From Catenuloplanes niger (GTDB lineage: Bacteria; Actinomycetota; Actinomycetes; Mycobacteriales; Micromonosporaceae), in the NCBI RefSeq assembly GCF_031458255.1, contig NZ_JAVDYC010000001.1, positions 2,179,001-2,243,000 on the forward strand: 64,000 nt of DNA. The letters are read 5' to 3'. Positions within the stretch are counted from its first letter, which is position 1. Each line of letters opens with the position of its first letter. The notes below the pieces were generated by a model. It was not told the origin of the DNA and searched no databases. It was given only the letters and a program-made list of their open reading frames with translations. Position numbers and translations under genes: made by a program. Below are positions 24,968-34,479 of this stretch, piece after piece.

Positions 24968-26767
24968 GTGCGCGAGTTCTCCGTCCCCCCGGTCGTCACG
25001 ATCGCCGACACCACGACCCTTACCGACGCGGTATGGGACAACGCGCGCATCGCACCACAGAACGTGTCGTTCCTGCGCCGTGCCGACGCCACCGCCGACG
25101 CCTGGTCGCCGGTGACCGCGGCCGAGTTCCACGCCGAGGTGGTCGCGGTGGCCCGGGGCCTGATCGCGGCCGGTGTCCAGCCCGGCGACCGGGTCGCCCT
25201 GATGAGCAAGACACGGTACGAGTGGACGCTGATCGACTACGCCGTCTGGGCGGCCGGTGCCGTCACCGTGCCGATCTACGAGACCTCCAGCGCCGAGCAG
25301 GTCTCCTGGATCCTGGCCGACTCCGGCGCGGTCGCCCTGTTCGTCGAGACGACCGCGCACGCGCTGCTCGTCTCCGGCCTGCGCGCGGACCTGGCCGACC
25401 TGCGCGAGGTGTGGCAGATCGACGCCGGTGGCCTGGCCACGCTGACCGCGGCCGGCGAACCGGTCGACGCGGAGGCGGTCGAGGAGCGCCGCCGGGCCGC
25501 GCGCGCCGCGGACGTCGCCACGATCATCTACACCAGCGGTACGACCGGGCGCCCGAAGGGCTGCTCGCTGACCCACCGCAACCTGCTGGCCGAGGTGCTG
25601 AACGCGGTGGTCGCGTTCGACCACCTGTTCAAGGGCGAGTCCCGCACGCTGCTGTTCCTGCCGCTGGCGCACGCGTTCGCCCGGCTGATCCAGATCGCGG
25701 TGGTGACCACCCGCGCCACGCTCGCGCACTCGCCGGACACCCGCACGCTGCTGCCCGACCTGGCCGCGGTGAAGCCGACGTTCCTGCTGTCCGTGCCGCG
25801 CGTGTTCGAGAAGGTCTACACCGGCGCGAAGACGAAGGCGGAGGCCGGCGGCAAGGGCGCGATCTTCGCGCGCGCCGAGGCGACCGCGATCGCGTACAGC
25901 GAGGCGCTCGACTCCGGCGGACCGGGTCTGCTGCTGCGCGCCCGGCACGCGCTGTTCGACCGGCTGGTCTACGGCAAGTTGCGCGCCGCGATGGGCGGCC
26001 GGTGCACGGACGCGGTTTCCGGTGGCGCGCCGCTCGGCGCCCGGCTGGCGCACTTCTTCCGCGGCGTCGGCGTGCTGGTGATGGAGGGCTACGGCCTGAC
26101 CGAGACCTCGCCGGCCGTCGCGGCGAACATCCCGAGCGCGATCCGGATCGGCTCGGTCGGGCGCCCGCTGCCCGGCGTCACGATCCGGATCGCGGACGAC
26201 GGCGAGATCCTGGTGCAGGGCGACATCGTGTTCGGCGGCTACTGGAACAACCCGGACGCGTCCCGCGAGGTGCTGGACGAGGGCTGGTTCCGCACCGGTG
26301 ACCTGGGCGAGCTGGACGACGACGGCTACCTGACGATCACCGGCCGGAAGAAGGAGATCATCGTGACCGCGGGCGGCAAGAACGTCGCCCCGGCCGTGCT
26401 CGAGGACCGGCTCCGCGCGCACCCGCTGATCAGCCAGAGCGTGCTGGTCGGCGACCGGCAGCCGTTCATCGCCGCGCTGATCACGATCGACGAGGAGGCC
26501 TGGCCGGGCTGGCTCGCGGCGAACGGTCGGGATGCCGACAGCACGGTGGCCGCGCTGGCCGGCGACCCCGCGCTGCGGGCCGAGATCCAGAAGGCGGTGG
26601 ACGCGGCGAACAAGGCCGTGTCCAGCGCGGAGGCCATCAAGGTGTTCCGGATCCTGGGCCGCGACTTCACCGAGGCGACCGGCGAACTGACCCCGTCGCT
26701 CAAGGTCAAGCGCAACGTGGTGCACAAGACGTACGCGGACGACATCGCCGCCATCTACACCAAGTGA
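24968..26767 (+). CDS. long-chain acyl-CoA ligase (FadD15-like)
   Basis: Adenylate-forming enzyme that activates a fatty acid with ATP and transfers it to CoA. The 599-residue product includes YTSGTTGRPKGC (P-loop, about 185-196), the long linker, MEGYGLTETSPAV (about 375-387), the Asp of WFRTGDLGELDDDGYL and ITGRKKEIIVTAGGKNVAP near 450-470, and the Lys of TPSLKVKRN. It has an N-terminal form typical of FadD15 and bacterial AMP-forming ligases rather than acetyl-CoA synthetase. The GTG start follows GAGGAG. There is no transmembrane segment; association with the membrane is likely peripheral. Confidence 0.93.
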   Translation: MREFSVPPVVTIADTTTLTDAVWDNARIAPQNVSFLRRADATADAWSPVTAAEFHAEVVAVARGLIAAGVQPGDRVALMSKTRYEWTLIDYAVWAAGAVTVPIYETSSAEQVSWILADSGAVALFVETTAHALLVSGLRADLADLREVWQIDAGGLATLTAAGEPVDAEAVEERRRAARAADVATIIYTSGTTGRPKGCSLTHRNLLAEVLNAVVAFDHLFKGESRTLLFLPLAHAFARLIQIAVVTTRATLAHSPDTRTLLPDLAAVKPTFLLSVPRVFEKVYTGAKTKAEAGGKGAIFARAEATAIAYSEALDSGGPGLLLRARHALFDRLVYGKLRAAMGGRCTDAVSGGAPLGARLAHFFRGVGVLVMEGYGLTETSPAVAANIPSAIRIGSVGRPLPGVTIRIADDGEILVQGDIVFGGYWNNPDASREVLDEGWFRTGDLGELDDDGYLTITGRKKEIIVTAGGKNVAPAVLEDRLRAHPLISQSVLVGDRQPFIAALITIDEEAWPGWLAANGRDADSTVAALAGDPALRAEIQKAVDAANKAVSSAEAIKVFRILGRDFTEATGELTPSLKVKRNVVHKTYADDIAAIYTK

Positions 26768-26789
26768 CGGTGGAACTCCGGGCAGGCGA

Positions 26790-26795
26790 TAGCAT
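26790..26795 (+). promoter_or_regulatory. -10 box of a leaderless gene
   Basis: TAGCAT lies six bases before the GTG of the histidine kinase, with no ribosome site between. Confidence 0.5.
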
Positions 26796-26801
26796 CCCGG
26801 A

Positions 26802-28496
26802 GTGGCCGCCTCACCCCCCGTCGCACCACGTCCGCATCCATTGGCGGTCGCGGCTCGCTTCGTGATGCTGGCGCTCGTCGCGCTGCTCACACTGATCATC
26901 ACCCGGGACCCGGACCGCCTCTGGTGGATCGTGGCGTTGCTGTTCCTCAGCATCCCCGGTGTGGTCGCGCCGCGGCATCGCATCCTCGCGCCCGCCGCCC
27001 GGTTCGCCGAGGTCGTGGTCGTCGGCCTGGCGGCCAGCGACGTCGCCGGCGCGGCCAGCGCGGTCGGCAGTCTCGGCCCGGGCGTCGGCGCGGAGGTGAT
27101 CCTGCCCTACCTGGCGGTCCCGCTCACGGTCGCGGCGCTGCAACGGCGCTCCCGCGAGGGCGCGGTGCTGCTCGGCGCGGCCGCGGGCACGCTGCTGGCC
27201 AGCGGCGCGGTCAACGTGACGCCGAGCGGGCCGCAGATCACGCAGATCGGTTACATGGCGGTCTGCGCGCAGTGGCTCATCCTGGGCGGGCTGGGCACGT
27301 TCGCGGCCGACACGCTGAGGCGGTGGATGCTGGTGCGGGAGACGAAGCCACAGCCGTACGCGGAGGCGACGCGCCTGCTCACCCAGCTGCGCAGCGTCGC
27401 CCGTCAGCTGCCCGGCGCCACGCTGGACCCGGGCGGCATCGCCGAGCACCTGCTGGAGGAGCTGCGCGCGGTCGCGCCGGCGGACCGCGCGGCCGTGCTG
27501 ACCGCGAGCGGCGGCGGGCGGCTGGTGGTGCTGGCCCAGTCCGCGATGGAGCGCGTCGACTGGGAGACCACGTTGGACGCGGACTCCGCGATCGCGGACG
27601 CGTGGGCCAGCCAGCAGCCGGCCACGGCGAGCCGCTCGCAGTCCCGCTCGCACCGCGGCGCGGAGGTGTCCGCGCTGGTGGTGCCGCTGGTCGCGGGCGT
27701 GCGGTCGATCGGCCTGGTGGTGGTGGAGACCAACACCAGCCTGGCGTACCCGGCGCCGGTGGTGGCGAAGGTGACCTCGGTGACCGGCCCGGCCGCGTTG
27801 CGCCTGGAGGCCGCGCTGCTCTTCGACGAGGTGCGCTCGCTGGCCACCAACGAGGAACGGCAGCGCCTGGCCCGGGAGATCCACGACGGCGTCGCCCAGG
27901 AGCTGGTGATGGTCGGCTACGGAATCGACAACGCGTTGGCCACGCTGCCGGAGGACGCGAAGGAGACCGCGGAGGAGCTGCGCACGCTGCGCGGCGAGGT
28001 CACTCGCGTGATCACCGAGCTACGGTTGTCCCTGTTCGAGCTGCGGTCCGAGGTCGACCGGCACGGCGGGCTGGCCGGTGCGATCGCGGAGTACGCGCGG
28101 ACCGTCGGTTCCGCCGCGGGTCTGCGCGTGCACTACACGCTGGACGAGTCCACGGCCCGGCTGCCGGCCGCCACCGAGGCGGAGCTGCTGCGCATCGCGC
28201 AGGAGGCGATCACGAACGCGCGCAAGCACGCCGGCGCCTCGAACCTGTGGGTCACCTGCGAGGTGGACCCCCCTTACGCCCGCATCGAGGTGACGGACGA
28301 TGGACAGGGAATGGCGGATAAGCGACCGGACGGCCGTTACGGTCTTGCGATCATGAATGAGAGAGCGGAACGTATCCGTGGCCGCCTGGAGATTAGGCCG
28401 CGGAATCCGAGTGGAACGACGGTGGCGGTGGTGCTCGGAGCCTCGCCCCGACGCGATAGCGTGCGCGATAGCGGCAACGCATTAGAAGGGGAGTAA
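26802..28496 (+). CDS. sensor histidine kinase, NarL-type
   Basis: A 564-residue membrane sensor. Residues about 12-175 hold five or six hydrophobic segments (VMLALVALLTLIIT, WWIVALLFLSIPGVV, AVLLGAAAGTLLASGAV, MAVCAQWLILGGLGTF among them). Residues about 190-340 look like a GAF domain. HisKA_3 follows with autophosphorylated His361 in LAREIHDGVAQELVM. The ATPase lobe shows EAITNARKHAGA and DDGQGMAD. The response regulator gene follows with eight bases between. The GTG at 26802 lacks a Shine-Dalgarno site and follows TAGCAT, suggesting a leaderless mRNA. The signal is unknown. Confidence 0.9.
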   Translation: MAASPPVAPRPHPLAVAARFVMLALVALLTLIITRDPDRLWWIVALLFLSIPGVVAPRHRILAPAARFAEVVVVGLAASDVAGAASAVGSLGPGVGAEVILPYLAVPLTVAALQRRSREGAVLLGAAAGTLLASGAVNVTPSGPQITQIGYMAVCAQWLILGGLGTFAADTLRRWMLVRETKPQPYAEATRLLTQLRSVARQLPGATLDPGGIAEHLLEELRAVAPADRAAVLTASGGGRLVVLAQSAMERVDWETTLDADSAIADAWASQQPATASRSQSRSHRGAEVSALVVPLVAGVRSIGLVVVETNTSLAYPAPVVAKVTSVTGPAALRLEAALLFDEVRSLATNEERQRLAREIHDGVAQELVMVGYGIDNALATLPEDAKETAEELRTLRGEVTRVITELRLSLFELRSEVDRHGGLAGAIAEYARTVGSAAGLRVHYTLDESTARLPAATEAELLRIAQEAITNARKHAGASNLWVTCEVDPPYARIEVTDDGQGMADKRPDGRYGLAIMNERAERIRGRLEIRPRNPSGTTVAVVLGASPRRDSVRDSGNALEGE

Positions 28497-28504
28497 ACCG
28501 AGCT

Positions 28505-29173
28505 ATGTCGACCAGCCCTGCGCCGACGACGCGCACCAAGGTCCTTCTTGTCGATGATCACGACCTGATCCGAAAGGGACTGCGGCACGCATTCGAGCGC
28601 GACCGGCAGTTCGAGGTGGTCGGTGAGGCCGCCACGGCCGCCGAGGCGGTCCGCCAGGCCGGCGCGCTCCAGCCCGACGTGGTCATCATGGACCTTCGCC
28701 TGCCGGACGGCAGCGGCCTGGAGGCCACCCGGGCGCTGCGGAAGAACAGCTCCACCATGGGCATCGTGGTCCTGACCATGTATGCGGGGGACGACCAGCT
28801 GTTCGGTGCACTGGAGGCGGGCGCGTCCGCGTTCGTGCCGAAGACCGCACCGGCCGACGAGGTGGTGGCCGCCGCACGGCACGCCGCGTCCGCGCCGAGC
28901 GCGTTCACCGCGGCCGATCTGGCCGAGGCGATGAAGCGCCGGCTCGCGCCGTCCGGCCCGCAGCTGTCCCCGCGCGAGGGTCAGGTGCTGCGCCTTCTCG
29001 CGGACGGCATGAGCGTCGCCGGCATCGCGAAGCAGCTGTTCGTCAGCGAGTCCACGGCCAAGACGCACATTTCCAAGCTGTACGAGAAGCTGGGCGCGGC
29101 CAATCGCGCCCAGGCACTGATGACCGCGCTCCGGCTCGGCCTTCTCGAGGCGCCGGACGCACCGAAGTTCTGA
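28505..29173 (+). CDS. LuxR/NarL-family response regulator
   Basis: A 222-residue partner of the preceding kinase. The receiver domain (residues about 12-130) has Asp17/Asp18 in VLLVDDH, phospho-acceptor Asp63 in VIMDLRLPDG, Thr in VVLTMYAG and Lys in FVPKTA. The C-terminal GerE domain holds LSPREGQVLRLLADGMSVAGIA and the recognition helix near VSESTAKTHISKL. It should activate transcription after phosphorylation. It terminates at a strong hairpin with a T-tract at 29188-29226. Its targets cannot be read here. Confidence 0.94.
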   Translation: MSTSPAPTTRTKVLLVDDHDLIRKGLRHAFERDRQFEVVGEAATAAEAVRQAGALQPDVVIMDLRLPDGSGLEATRALRKNSSTMGIVVLTMYAGDDQLFGALEAGASAFVPKTAPADEVVAAARHAASAPSAFTAADLAEAMKRRLAPSGPQLSPREGQVLRLLADGMSVAGIAKQLFVSESTAKTHISKLYEKLGAANRAQALMTALRLGLLEAPDAPKF

Positions 29174-29187
29174 CCCATTCCCATTCA

Positions 29188-29226
29188 GGCGGGCGCTCCT
29201 TTTTCATGAGGCGCGCTCGCCTTTTT
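29188..29226 (+). terminator. Rho-independent terminator
   Basis: GGCGGGCGCTCC pairs imperfectly with GGCGCGCTCGCC around a T-rich loop and is followed by TTTTT. It ends the two-component operon. Confidence 0.75.
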
Positions 29227-29403
29227 GGTGCCACCTTTCAGCCGATCGGTGGATGCTTTTTGCGGCCACCCGCGCCCACCTGCCCCCGGGCGCGCCATGT
29301 TGATCTTCATCTGAAGGGATATTCCGTACGGTCTGGATAGCCGGGCACGGAACGGGCAGAATAGCAGCGGCCTTGACCCAGCCATCGTCATTGAGGGGCG
29401 TGC

Positions 29404-30207
29404 ATGCATCGGCCCGAGTGGGCACCGGAGACCATCGACATCGAACGGCCCAGCGTCGCCCGGATGTACGACTACTATCTCGGCGGGTCGCACAACTTCG
29501 CGGTGGACCGCTCCGCCGCGCAGGCGATGATCGCGGCCGTTCCCGAGGCGCCGCTGATGGCCCAGGCGAACCGCGCGTTCATGCGCCGGGCCGTGCGCTA
29601 CCTGGCGGCCCGGGGCGTGCGGCAGTTCCTGGACATCGGCTCGGGCATCCCGACCGTGGGCAACGTGCACGAGATCGCGCCGCCCGACGCCCGGGTGGCC
29701 TACGTGGACATCGACCCGATCGCGGTGGCGCACGCGCGGGAGATCCTGGCCGGCAACGACCGCACCGTGGTCGTCCAGGCCGACCTGCGCGAGCCCGAGC
29801 GGATCGTGCGCGATCCCGGCATCCGCGCGCTGCTCGACTTCGACGCGCCGATCGCGGTGCTGATCGTCGCCGTCACGCACTTCATCCCGGACTCCGACGA
29901 CCCGGCCGGCCTGATCGCCCGGCTCCGGGACGCGCTCGCCCCCGGCAGCTACCTGGTGCTCTCCCAGGCCAGCGACGAGGGCCGCACGGAGGAGGAGCGG
30001 GCCGAGGGCCGGGCGGTCTACCAGCAGACCGACAACCCGCTGAGCGCCCGCGACCGGGCCACGTTGCTGCCCTGGTTCGACGGCTTCGAGCTGCTCGACC
30101 CGGGGCTGGTGTGGGTGCCGCTGTGGCGGCCCGACCCGACGGACGACACGGAGGACGCGGAGCGCGTGGTGTTCCTCGGCGGTGTGGGCAGGCTGGGGCC
30201 TGCGTGA
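29404..30207 (+). CDS. SAM-dependent methyltransferase, DUF574 type
   Basis: A 267-residue member of an actinobacterial family of S-adenosylmethionine methyltransferases. It opens with the family signature PSVARMYDYYLGGSHNFAVDR (a little longer in the protein), then the SAM-binding QFLDIGSGIPTVGNVHE, VAYVDIDPIAVAHAR and VVVQADLRE. Substrates of this family are not established. Its stop overlaps by GTGA the start of the GGDEF-EAL gene, so both are made from one message. The ATG 29404 follows GGGG. Confidence 0.85.
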   Translation: MHRPEWAPETIDIERPSVARMYDYYLGGSHNFAVDRSAAQAMIAAVPEAPLMAQANRAFMRRAVRYLAARGVRQFLDIGSGIPTVGNVHEIAPPDARVAYVDIDPIAVAHAREILAGNDRTVVVQADLREPERIVRDPGIRALLDFDAPIAVLIVAVTHFIPDSDDPAGLIARLRDALAPGSYLVLSQASDEGRTEEERAEGRAVYQQTDNPLSARDRATLLPWFDGFELLDPGLVWVPLWRPDPTDDTEDAERVVFLGGVGRLGPA

Positions 30208-31922
30208 TCGAGCCGGACAGGGGGGTCGCCTCATTCGCCCGGGCCTGGGCGAAGGCGATCTCCGGCACCAGTTACCTCCCGATGAGCCAGGGCGAGCTGG
30301 AGGAGCGGCTCTGCGCGCTCACGCTGGAGCTCCGTGACGCGCTGCTGGCCGAGCCGTTCAGCCTGCGGCGTGGCTACCGGGTGGGCGGCGCGCTGGTCCG
30401 CGCGCACGTGGTCTCCGCGGAAGGGCTCGGCCGTACCGTCGAGGTCCTCGATCAGCGCTTCGTGCGCGACCTCGGCCTGACCGACACCGGCGGGCGGATG
30501 GCCCGGCTGCTGGGCACGGTCGCGACCGGCTACGCCCGCGCGCTGCGCGACCGCACGCTGGACGAGCAGGAGTCGATCCGGCGGGCCGCGATGGTGTCCC
30601 GGGAGGAGGCCGAGGCCGCGCTGCGCAAGAGCGAGTCGCGGTTCCGGCACCAGGCCACCCACGACTCGCTGACCGGCCTGCCGAACCGGGCGCTGTTCAC
30701 CGACCGGCTGCACACCGCGTTCGCCGGCCCGCCGCAGCGGCTCGCGGTCTGCTTCGCGGACCTGGACGGGTTCAAGATGGTCAACGACTCGCTCGGCCAC
30801 CACGCCGGCGACCTGCTGCTGGTCGAGGTGGCCCGGCGGTTGCGGCGCAGCGTCGGCGACCACCTGGTGGCGCGGCTCGGCGGCGACGAGTTCGTCATCC
30901 TGATCGAGGGCACCACCAGCACCGAGGACGCGGTCAAGGTCGCGGACGGGGCGCTGAACGCGATCAACGAGCCGCTCGAGGTGGACGGCCAGCGGCTCGC
31001 CGTCTCGGCCAGCATCGGCATCGTGGAACGGGAGACCGGCGGCTCCTCACCCAGCGACGTGATGCGCGCGGCCGACATCACGCTGCACTGGGCCAAGGAG
31101 AGCGGCAAGCGGCGCTGGGCGCTCTACGACGAGGACCGCAACGCCAACGAGATCGCCCGGTACACGCTGGCCTCGTCGATGCCGGCCGCGCTGGAGCGCG
31201 GCGAGTTCTTCGTCGACTACCAGCCGCTGGTCGCGCTGGCCGGCGGCCGGCTGCGCGGCGTGGAGGCGCTGGTCCGCTGGCGGCACCCGAGCCTCGGCGT
31301 GCTGCGGCCGGACACATTCGTCGGGCTCGCCGAGGAGACCGGGCTGATCGTCCGGCTCGGCGCCTGGGTGCTCGGCGAGGCGTGCGCGCAGGCCCGCCGC
31401 TGGCTGGACGCGAGCCCGGACGCGCCGTTCGTCAGCGTCAACCTGGCGGTCCGCCAGGTCGGCGATCCCGGCCTGATCGCGGAGGTCGCCGAGGTGCTGG
31501 AGCGCACCGGCCTGCCGCCGGACCGGTTGCAGCTGGAGATCACCGAGAGCGACGCGATGGCCGGGGTGGACGTCGGCGTGCTCGACGCGCTCTCCTCGAT
31601 GGGTGTCCGGCTGGCGATCGACGACTTCGGCACCGGCTACTCCAACCTGGCCTACCTGCGGCACCTGCCGGTCCGCGAGCTGAAGGTGGCCGGCGCGTTC
31701 GTCGAGGGGCTGCGCACCGGCGACTCCCCGGTCGACGAGAAGATCATGGCGACGCTGGTGACGCTCGCGCACACGCTGAACCTGACCGTCACCGCGGAGA
31801 ACGTGGAGACCGCCGGCCAGGCCGCCCGGCTGCGCGCGATCGGCTGCGACTCCGCGCAGGGCTGGCACTTCGGCCACCCCGGCCCGCCGTCCGCGATCGA
31901 CGATCATCTGGGCGCCGCGTGA
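30204..31922 (+). CDS. GGDEF-EAL cyclic-di-GMP enzyme
   Basis: A 572-residue cytoplasmic protein that may make and degrade cyclic di-GMP. Residues about 1-130 are a helical sensory domain (ELEERLCALTLELRDALLAEPF) common in actinomycetes. The GGDEF domain (about 150-310) contains the intact RLGGDEFVILIE. The EAL domain (about 325-570) contains GVEALVRWRHP, VSVNLAVRQV, ITESDAM and DDFGTGYSNLAYLRHLP, and keeps the Lys of ELKV, but the following acidic residue (usually LKID) is Ala. No inhibitory RxxD site is seen at the expected place. The GTG start overlaps the methyltransferase stop. Confidence 0.9.
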   Translation: MIEPDRGVASFARAWAKAISGTSYLPMSQGELEERLCALTLELRDALLAEPFSLRRGYRVGGALVRAHVVSAEGLGRTVEVLDQRFVRDLGLTDTGGRMARLLGTVATGYARALRDRTLDEQESIRRAAMVSREEAEAALRKSESRFRHQATHDSLTGLPNRALFTDRLHTAFAGPPQRLAVCFADLDGFKMVNDSLGHHAGDLLLVEVARRLRRSVGDHLVARLGGDEFVILIEGTTSTEDAVKVADGALNAINEPLEVDGQRLAVSASIGIVERETGGSSPSDVMRAADITLHWAKESGKRRWALYDEDRNANEIARYTLASSMPAALERGEFFVDYQPLVALAGGRLRGVEALVRWRHPSLGVLRPDTFVGLAEETGLIVRLGAWVLGEACAQARRWLDASPDAPFVSVNLAVRQVGDPGLIAEVAEVLERTGLPPDRLQLEITESDAMAGVDVGVLDALSSMGVRLAIDDFGTGYSNLAYLRHLPVRELKVAGAFVEGLRTGDSPVDEKIMATLVTLAHTLNLTVTAENVETAGQAARLRAIGCDSAQGWHFGHPGPPSAIDDHLGAA

Positions 31923-31966
31923 GTACGCCCCGGCCCGCCGCGCGAGCGGCTCCGCGGGTGTCGCAC

Positions 31967-32029
31967 CGTGGCTCCGGGCCGCTGAGCCGTGGCTTCCGGC
32001 CGCTGAGCCGTGGCTTCCGGCTGCTGTAC
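31967..32029. repeat. 21-bp tandem repeat, three copies
   Basis: CGTGGCTTCCGGCCGCTGAGC-like units at 31967-31987, 31988-32008 and 32009-32029 fill the gap between the convergent GGDEF-EAL and glycosyltransferase genes. Confidence 0.7.
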
Positions 32030-33177
32030 TACGCGGCCGGCCCCTCGGTCTGCCGGGGTTCGAGCAGGGCGCTCAGCCGCGCGGCCTGCTGCTCCCAGCG
32101 CCACTCCTTGGCCACCCACTCCCGGCCCGCGGCGCCGAGCCGGCGCGCGAGGTCGCGGTCGGTCAGCAGCGTGACCGCGCGGTCCGTCAGCGCCGGGAGG
32201 TCGAGTCCGGGCACGACGTAGCCGGTCTCGCCGTGGAGCACCGCGTCCGGCGCGCCACCGGAGTCGCCGGCGATGACCGGCAGGCCGGTGGCGGAGGCCT
32301 CCAGGTAGACGATGCCGAGGCCCTCGACGTCCAGCCCGCGGTTGCGCGTGCGGCAGGGCATGGCGTAGACGTCACCGGCCGCGTAGTGCGCGGGCAGTTC
32401 CGCCCACGGCACGCTGCCGGTGAGGACCACGTCCCGCTCGACGCCGTGCTCGCGGGCCAGCCGTTCCAGCGTCGGCCGGTACGGCCCGCCGCCGACCAGC
32501 AGCAGCGCCGCGTCCGGCACCCGGCGGCGGATCTCGGGGAACGCGCGGATCAGCGTGTCCTGCCCCTTGCGGGCCACCAGCCGGGACACGCAGACCAGGA
32601 CCGGGCGGCCGGTGAGCCCGTGCCGGGCGCGGATCTCGTCACCGCCGGCGTCCGGGTGGTAGGCGTCGACGTCGACGCCGGGCGCGAGCCGCTGCAGGTC
32701 GGTGAGGCCGTGCAGCGCACGGTCCAGCCGGGTCCGGGTGTACTCCCCCAGGTAGGTGATCACGTCGTTGCCGCGGGCGATGCGGCGGAGCAGGCCCCGG
32801 GCGCCGGGCAGCGCGGCCCAGCCGACCTCGTGGCCGTGGGTCAGCGCGACCGCGCGGCCGATGCCGGCCCGGCGGCGCAGCCCGTCGGCGAGCAGGCCGA
32901 GCGGGGCCGCGGCACCGAACCAGACGGTGTCGCAGTCGTGCGCGCGGGCCAGCTCGGCGGCGCGGCGGGCGACCGCGGGCGTGGGCAGCAGCACGGACGT
33001 GTCCTCGCGGACGACCTCGAACGGCTGGGCGGCGTCGAACTCGGCCGCGCCCTTCCACCGGGAGGCGTAGACGACCACGCCGCCGGCCGGCTGGCGGATC
33101 GCGAGGTTGTGCACGAACGACTGGATGCCGCCGGGGCGGGGCGGGAAGTCGTTCGTGATCAGCAGGGTCCTGGTCAA
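32029..33177 (-). CDS. pimB: PimB-like GDP-mannose-dependent mannosyltransferase
   Basis: A 382-residue GT4-family glycosyltransferase. M. tuberculosis Rv2188c adds the second mannose to phosphatidylinositol monomannoside, the base of PIMs and lipoarabinomannan; this protein and its place in the block match that gene. The N-terminal strand LLITNDFPPRPGGIQSF, LAPGVDVDAYHP, VCVSRLVARKGQDTL and the E-x7-E donor motif EGLGIVYLEA are visible. The start is TTG 33177, chosen because GAGGGGAG precedes it and the frame otherwise lacks a close start; it lies five bases after the M48 protease stop, in one operon. Confidence 0.87.
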   Translation of the reverse strand: MTRTLLITNDFPPRPGGIQSFVHNLAIRQPAGGVVVYASRWKGAAEFDAAQPFEVVREDTSVLLPTPAVARRAAELARAHDCDTVWFGAAAPLGLLADGLRRRAGIGRAVALTHGHEVGWAALPGARGLLRRIARGNDVITYLGEYTRTRLDRALHGLTDLQRLAPGVDVDAYHPDAGGDEIRARHGLTGRPVLVCVSRLVARKGQDTLIRAFPEIRRRVPDAALLLVGGGPYRPTLERLAREHGVERDVVLTGSVPWAELPAHYAAGDVYAMPCRTRNRGLDVEGLGIVYLEASATGLPVIAGDSGGAPDAVLHGETGYVVPGLDLPALTDRAVTLLTDRDLARRLGAAGREWVAKEWRWEQQAARLSALLEPRQTEGPAA

Positions 33178-33182
33178 CGCGG

Positions 33183-34439
33183 TCAGCGCTCCCCTCGTGC
33201 GTACGCGCGGGCCGCGGCCATCCGCTCCACGGTGGAGGGGTGGGTGGCACCGTAGAGATACTCCCAGCGGGGCGGATCCGGATCGCCGAGATTGACCGTG
33301 GACAGCCGGGCCTGCATGGCCTCGAACGTGGCCGGGTCGCCGGTGAGCGCGAGCGCGTGCGCGTCCGCCCGGGCCTCGATGCGGCGGCTGACGAACGCCT
33401 GGGCCGGCGACGAGACCAGGCCGGCGACCGTGATCACCGCGAGGACCAGCGCGATCGCGCGCGGCTCGCCGATGTCGCCGGCCCCGGCCGCCCGGAGCAG
33501 ACCGGTCCACGAGCCGAGCAGGTAGAGCGTGACGACCGCGGCGGCCGCGCCGAGCGCGCCGAGCACGGTGCCGATCAGGACGTCGTTGTCCTTCGCGTGG
33601 CCCAGCTCGTGGGCGACGACGGAGGTGACCTCGCCGGGCGTGGCCTCCTCGAGCAGCGTGTCGTAGACGACGATCCGGCGGGTCGGGCCGAGACCGGACA
33701 CGTAGGCGTTCACCGCGCGGGTGCGCCGGGACGCGTCCGCGACCAGCACCTCCCGGACCGGGACGCCGTCGCGCGCGGCGAGCTGCATCAGCTCGGTGCG
33801 CAGCGGACCGTCCGGCATCGGCGTGAACCGGTTGAAGACCGGCTCGACCAGCACCGGCACCACGAACGAGAGCAGCGCGACGAGCGTGGCGGCGCCGGCC
33901 GCGCCGAACGCCCACCACCACTGCGGCGCGAACCGGGTCAGCGCGTAGAAGCCGAGCAGGACGAGGCCGCCGATGACGGCACTCACCGCGTACGACCTGG
34001 CGAGGTCGGCGGCCCAGCCGCCCCAGCCCTGGGTGGAGAGCCCGTACCGGACCAGCACGGTGTGCCGCCAGGCACCGATCGGCAGCGTGAGCAGGTCGGC
34101 GAGCAGCACCACGGCGAAGCCGCCGAGCAGCGCCTGCGCGGCCCAGTGGCCGTCGAACGGGCGGCCGCACAACTCGACCAGGCGGGCGCCGAGCGGGGTC
34201 AGGCCGAGCAGCAGCGCGACGACCAGGCCGAGCGCCAGGCCGCCCCAGGTCGCCGGGCGCAGCGTGGACCGGAACTCACGGGCGCGCTCGACCCGGTCCT
34301 GGGGCAGCGTGGCGAGCGCGGCCACCTGGTCGGTGCGCGGAGCGGGCGGGCGCTGCCACGGGATCAGCAGCAGCGCGACGGCGAGCAGTGCCACGGCGAG
34401 CGTGCCGAGGGTGAGCACGGCCCACCAGCGAGGGGTCAT
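33183..34439 (-). CDS. M48-family membrane metallopeptidase
   Basis: A 418-residue CAAX-protease-like enzyme with at least five transmembrane segments (residues about 6-25, 65-85, 100-120, 145-165, 175-200) before the zinc site HELGH in VVAHELGHAKD, with the third ligand Glu in the EARADAHAL region. The loop GLGPTRRIVVYDTLLEEATPGEV is typical. Members remove or degrade membrane proteins in stress. The ATG 34439 follows AGGATGGG. It is upstream of the PimB-like gene in the same direction. Confidence 0.9.
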   Translation of the reverse strand: MTPRWWAVLTLGTLAVALLAVALLLIPWQRPPAPRTDQVAALATLPQDRVERAREFRSTLRPATWGGLALGLVVALLLGLTPLGARLVELCGRPFDGHWAAQALLGGFAVVLLADLLTLPIGAWRHTVLVRYGLSTQGWGGWAADLARSYAVSAVIGGLVLLGFYALTRFAPQWWWAFGAAGAATLVALLSFVVPVLVEPVFNRFTPMPDGPLRTELMQLAARDGVPVREVLVADASRRTRAVNAYVSGLGPTRRIVVYDTLLEEATPGEVTSVVAHELGHAKDNDVLIGTVLGALGAAAAVVTLYLLGSWTGLLRAAGAGDIGEPRAIALVLAVITVAGLVSSPAQAFVSRRIEARADAHALALTGDPATFEAMQARLSTVNLGDPDPPRWEYLYGATHPSTVERMAAARAYARGER

Positions 34440-34479
34440 GGCGACCCATCCTAGGCGCAGGCCCGGATGACGCCACGTC

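Noticed and set aside
29373-30203. Upstream extension of the GGDEF-EAL frame
   Set aside because: It lies wholly inside the methyltransferase gene in another frame; the GTG at 30204 with GTGA overlap is a better start.
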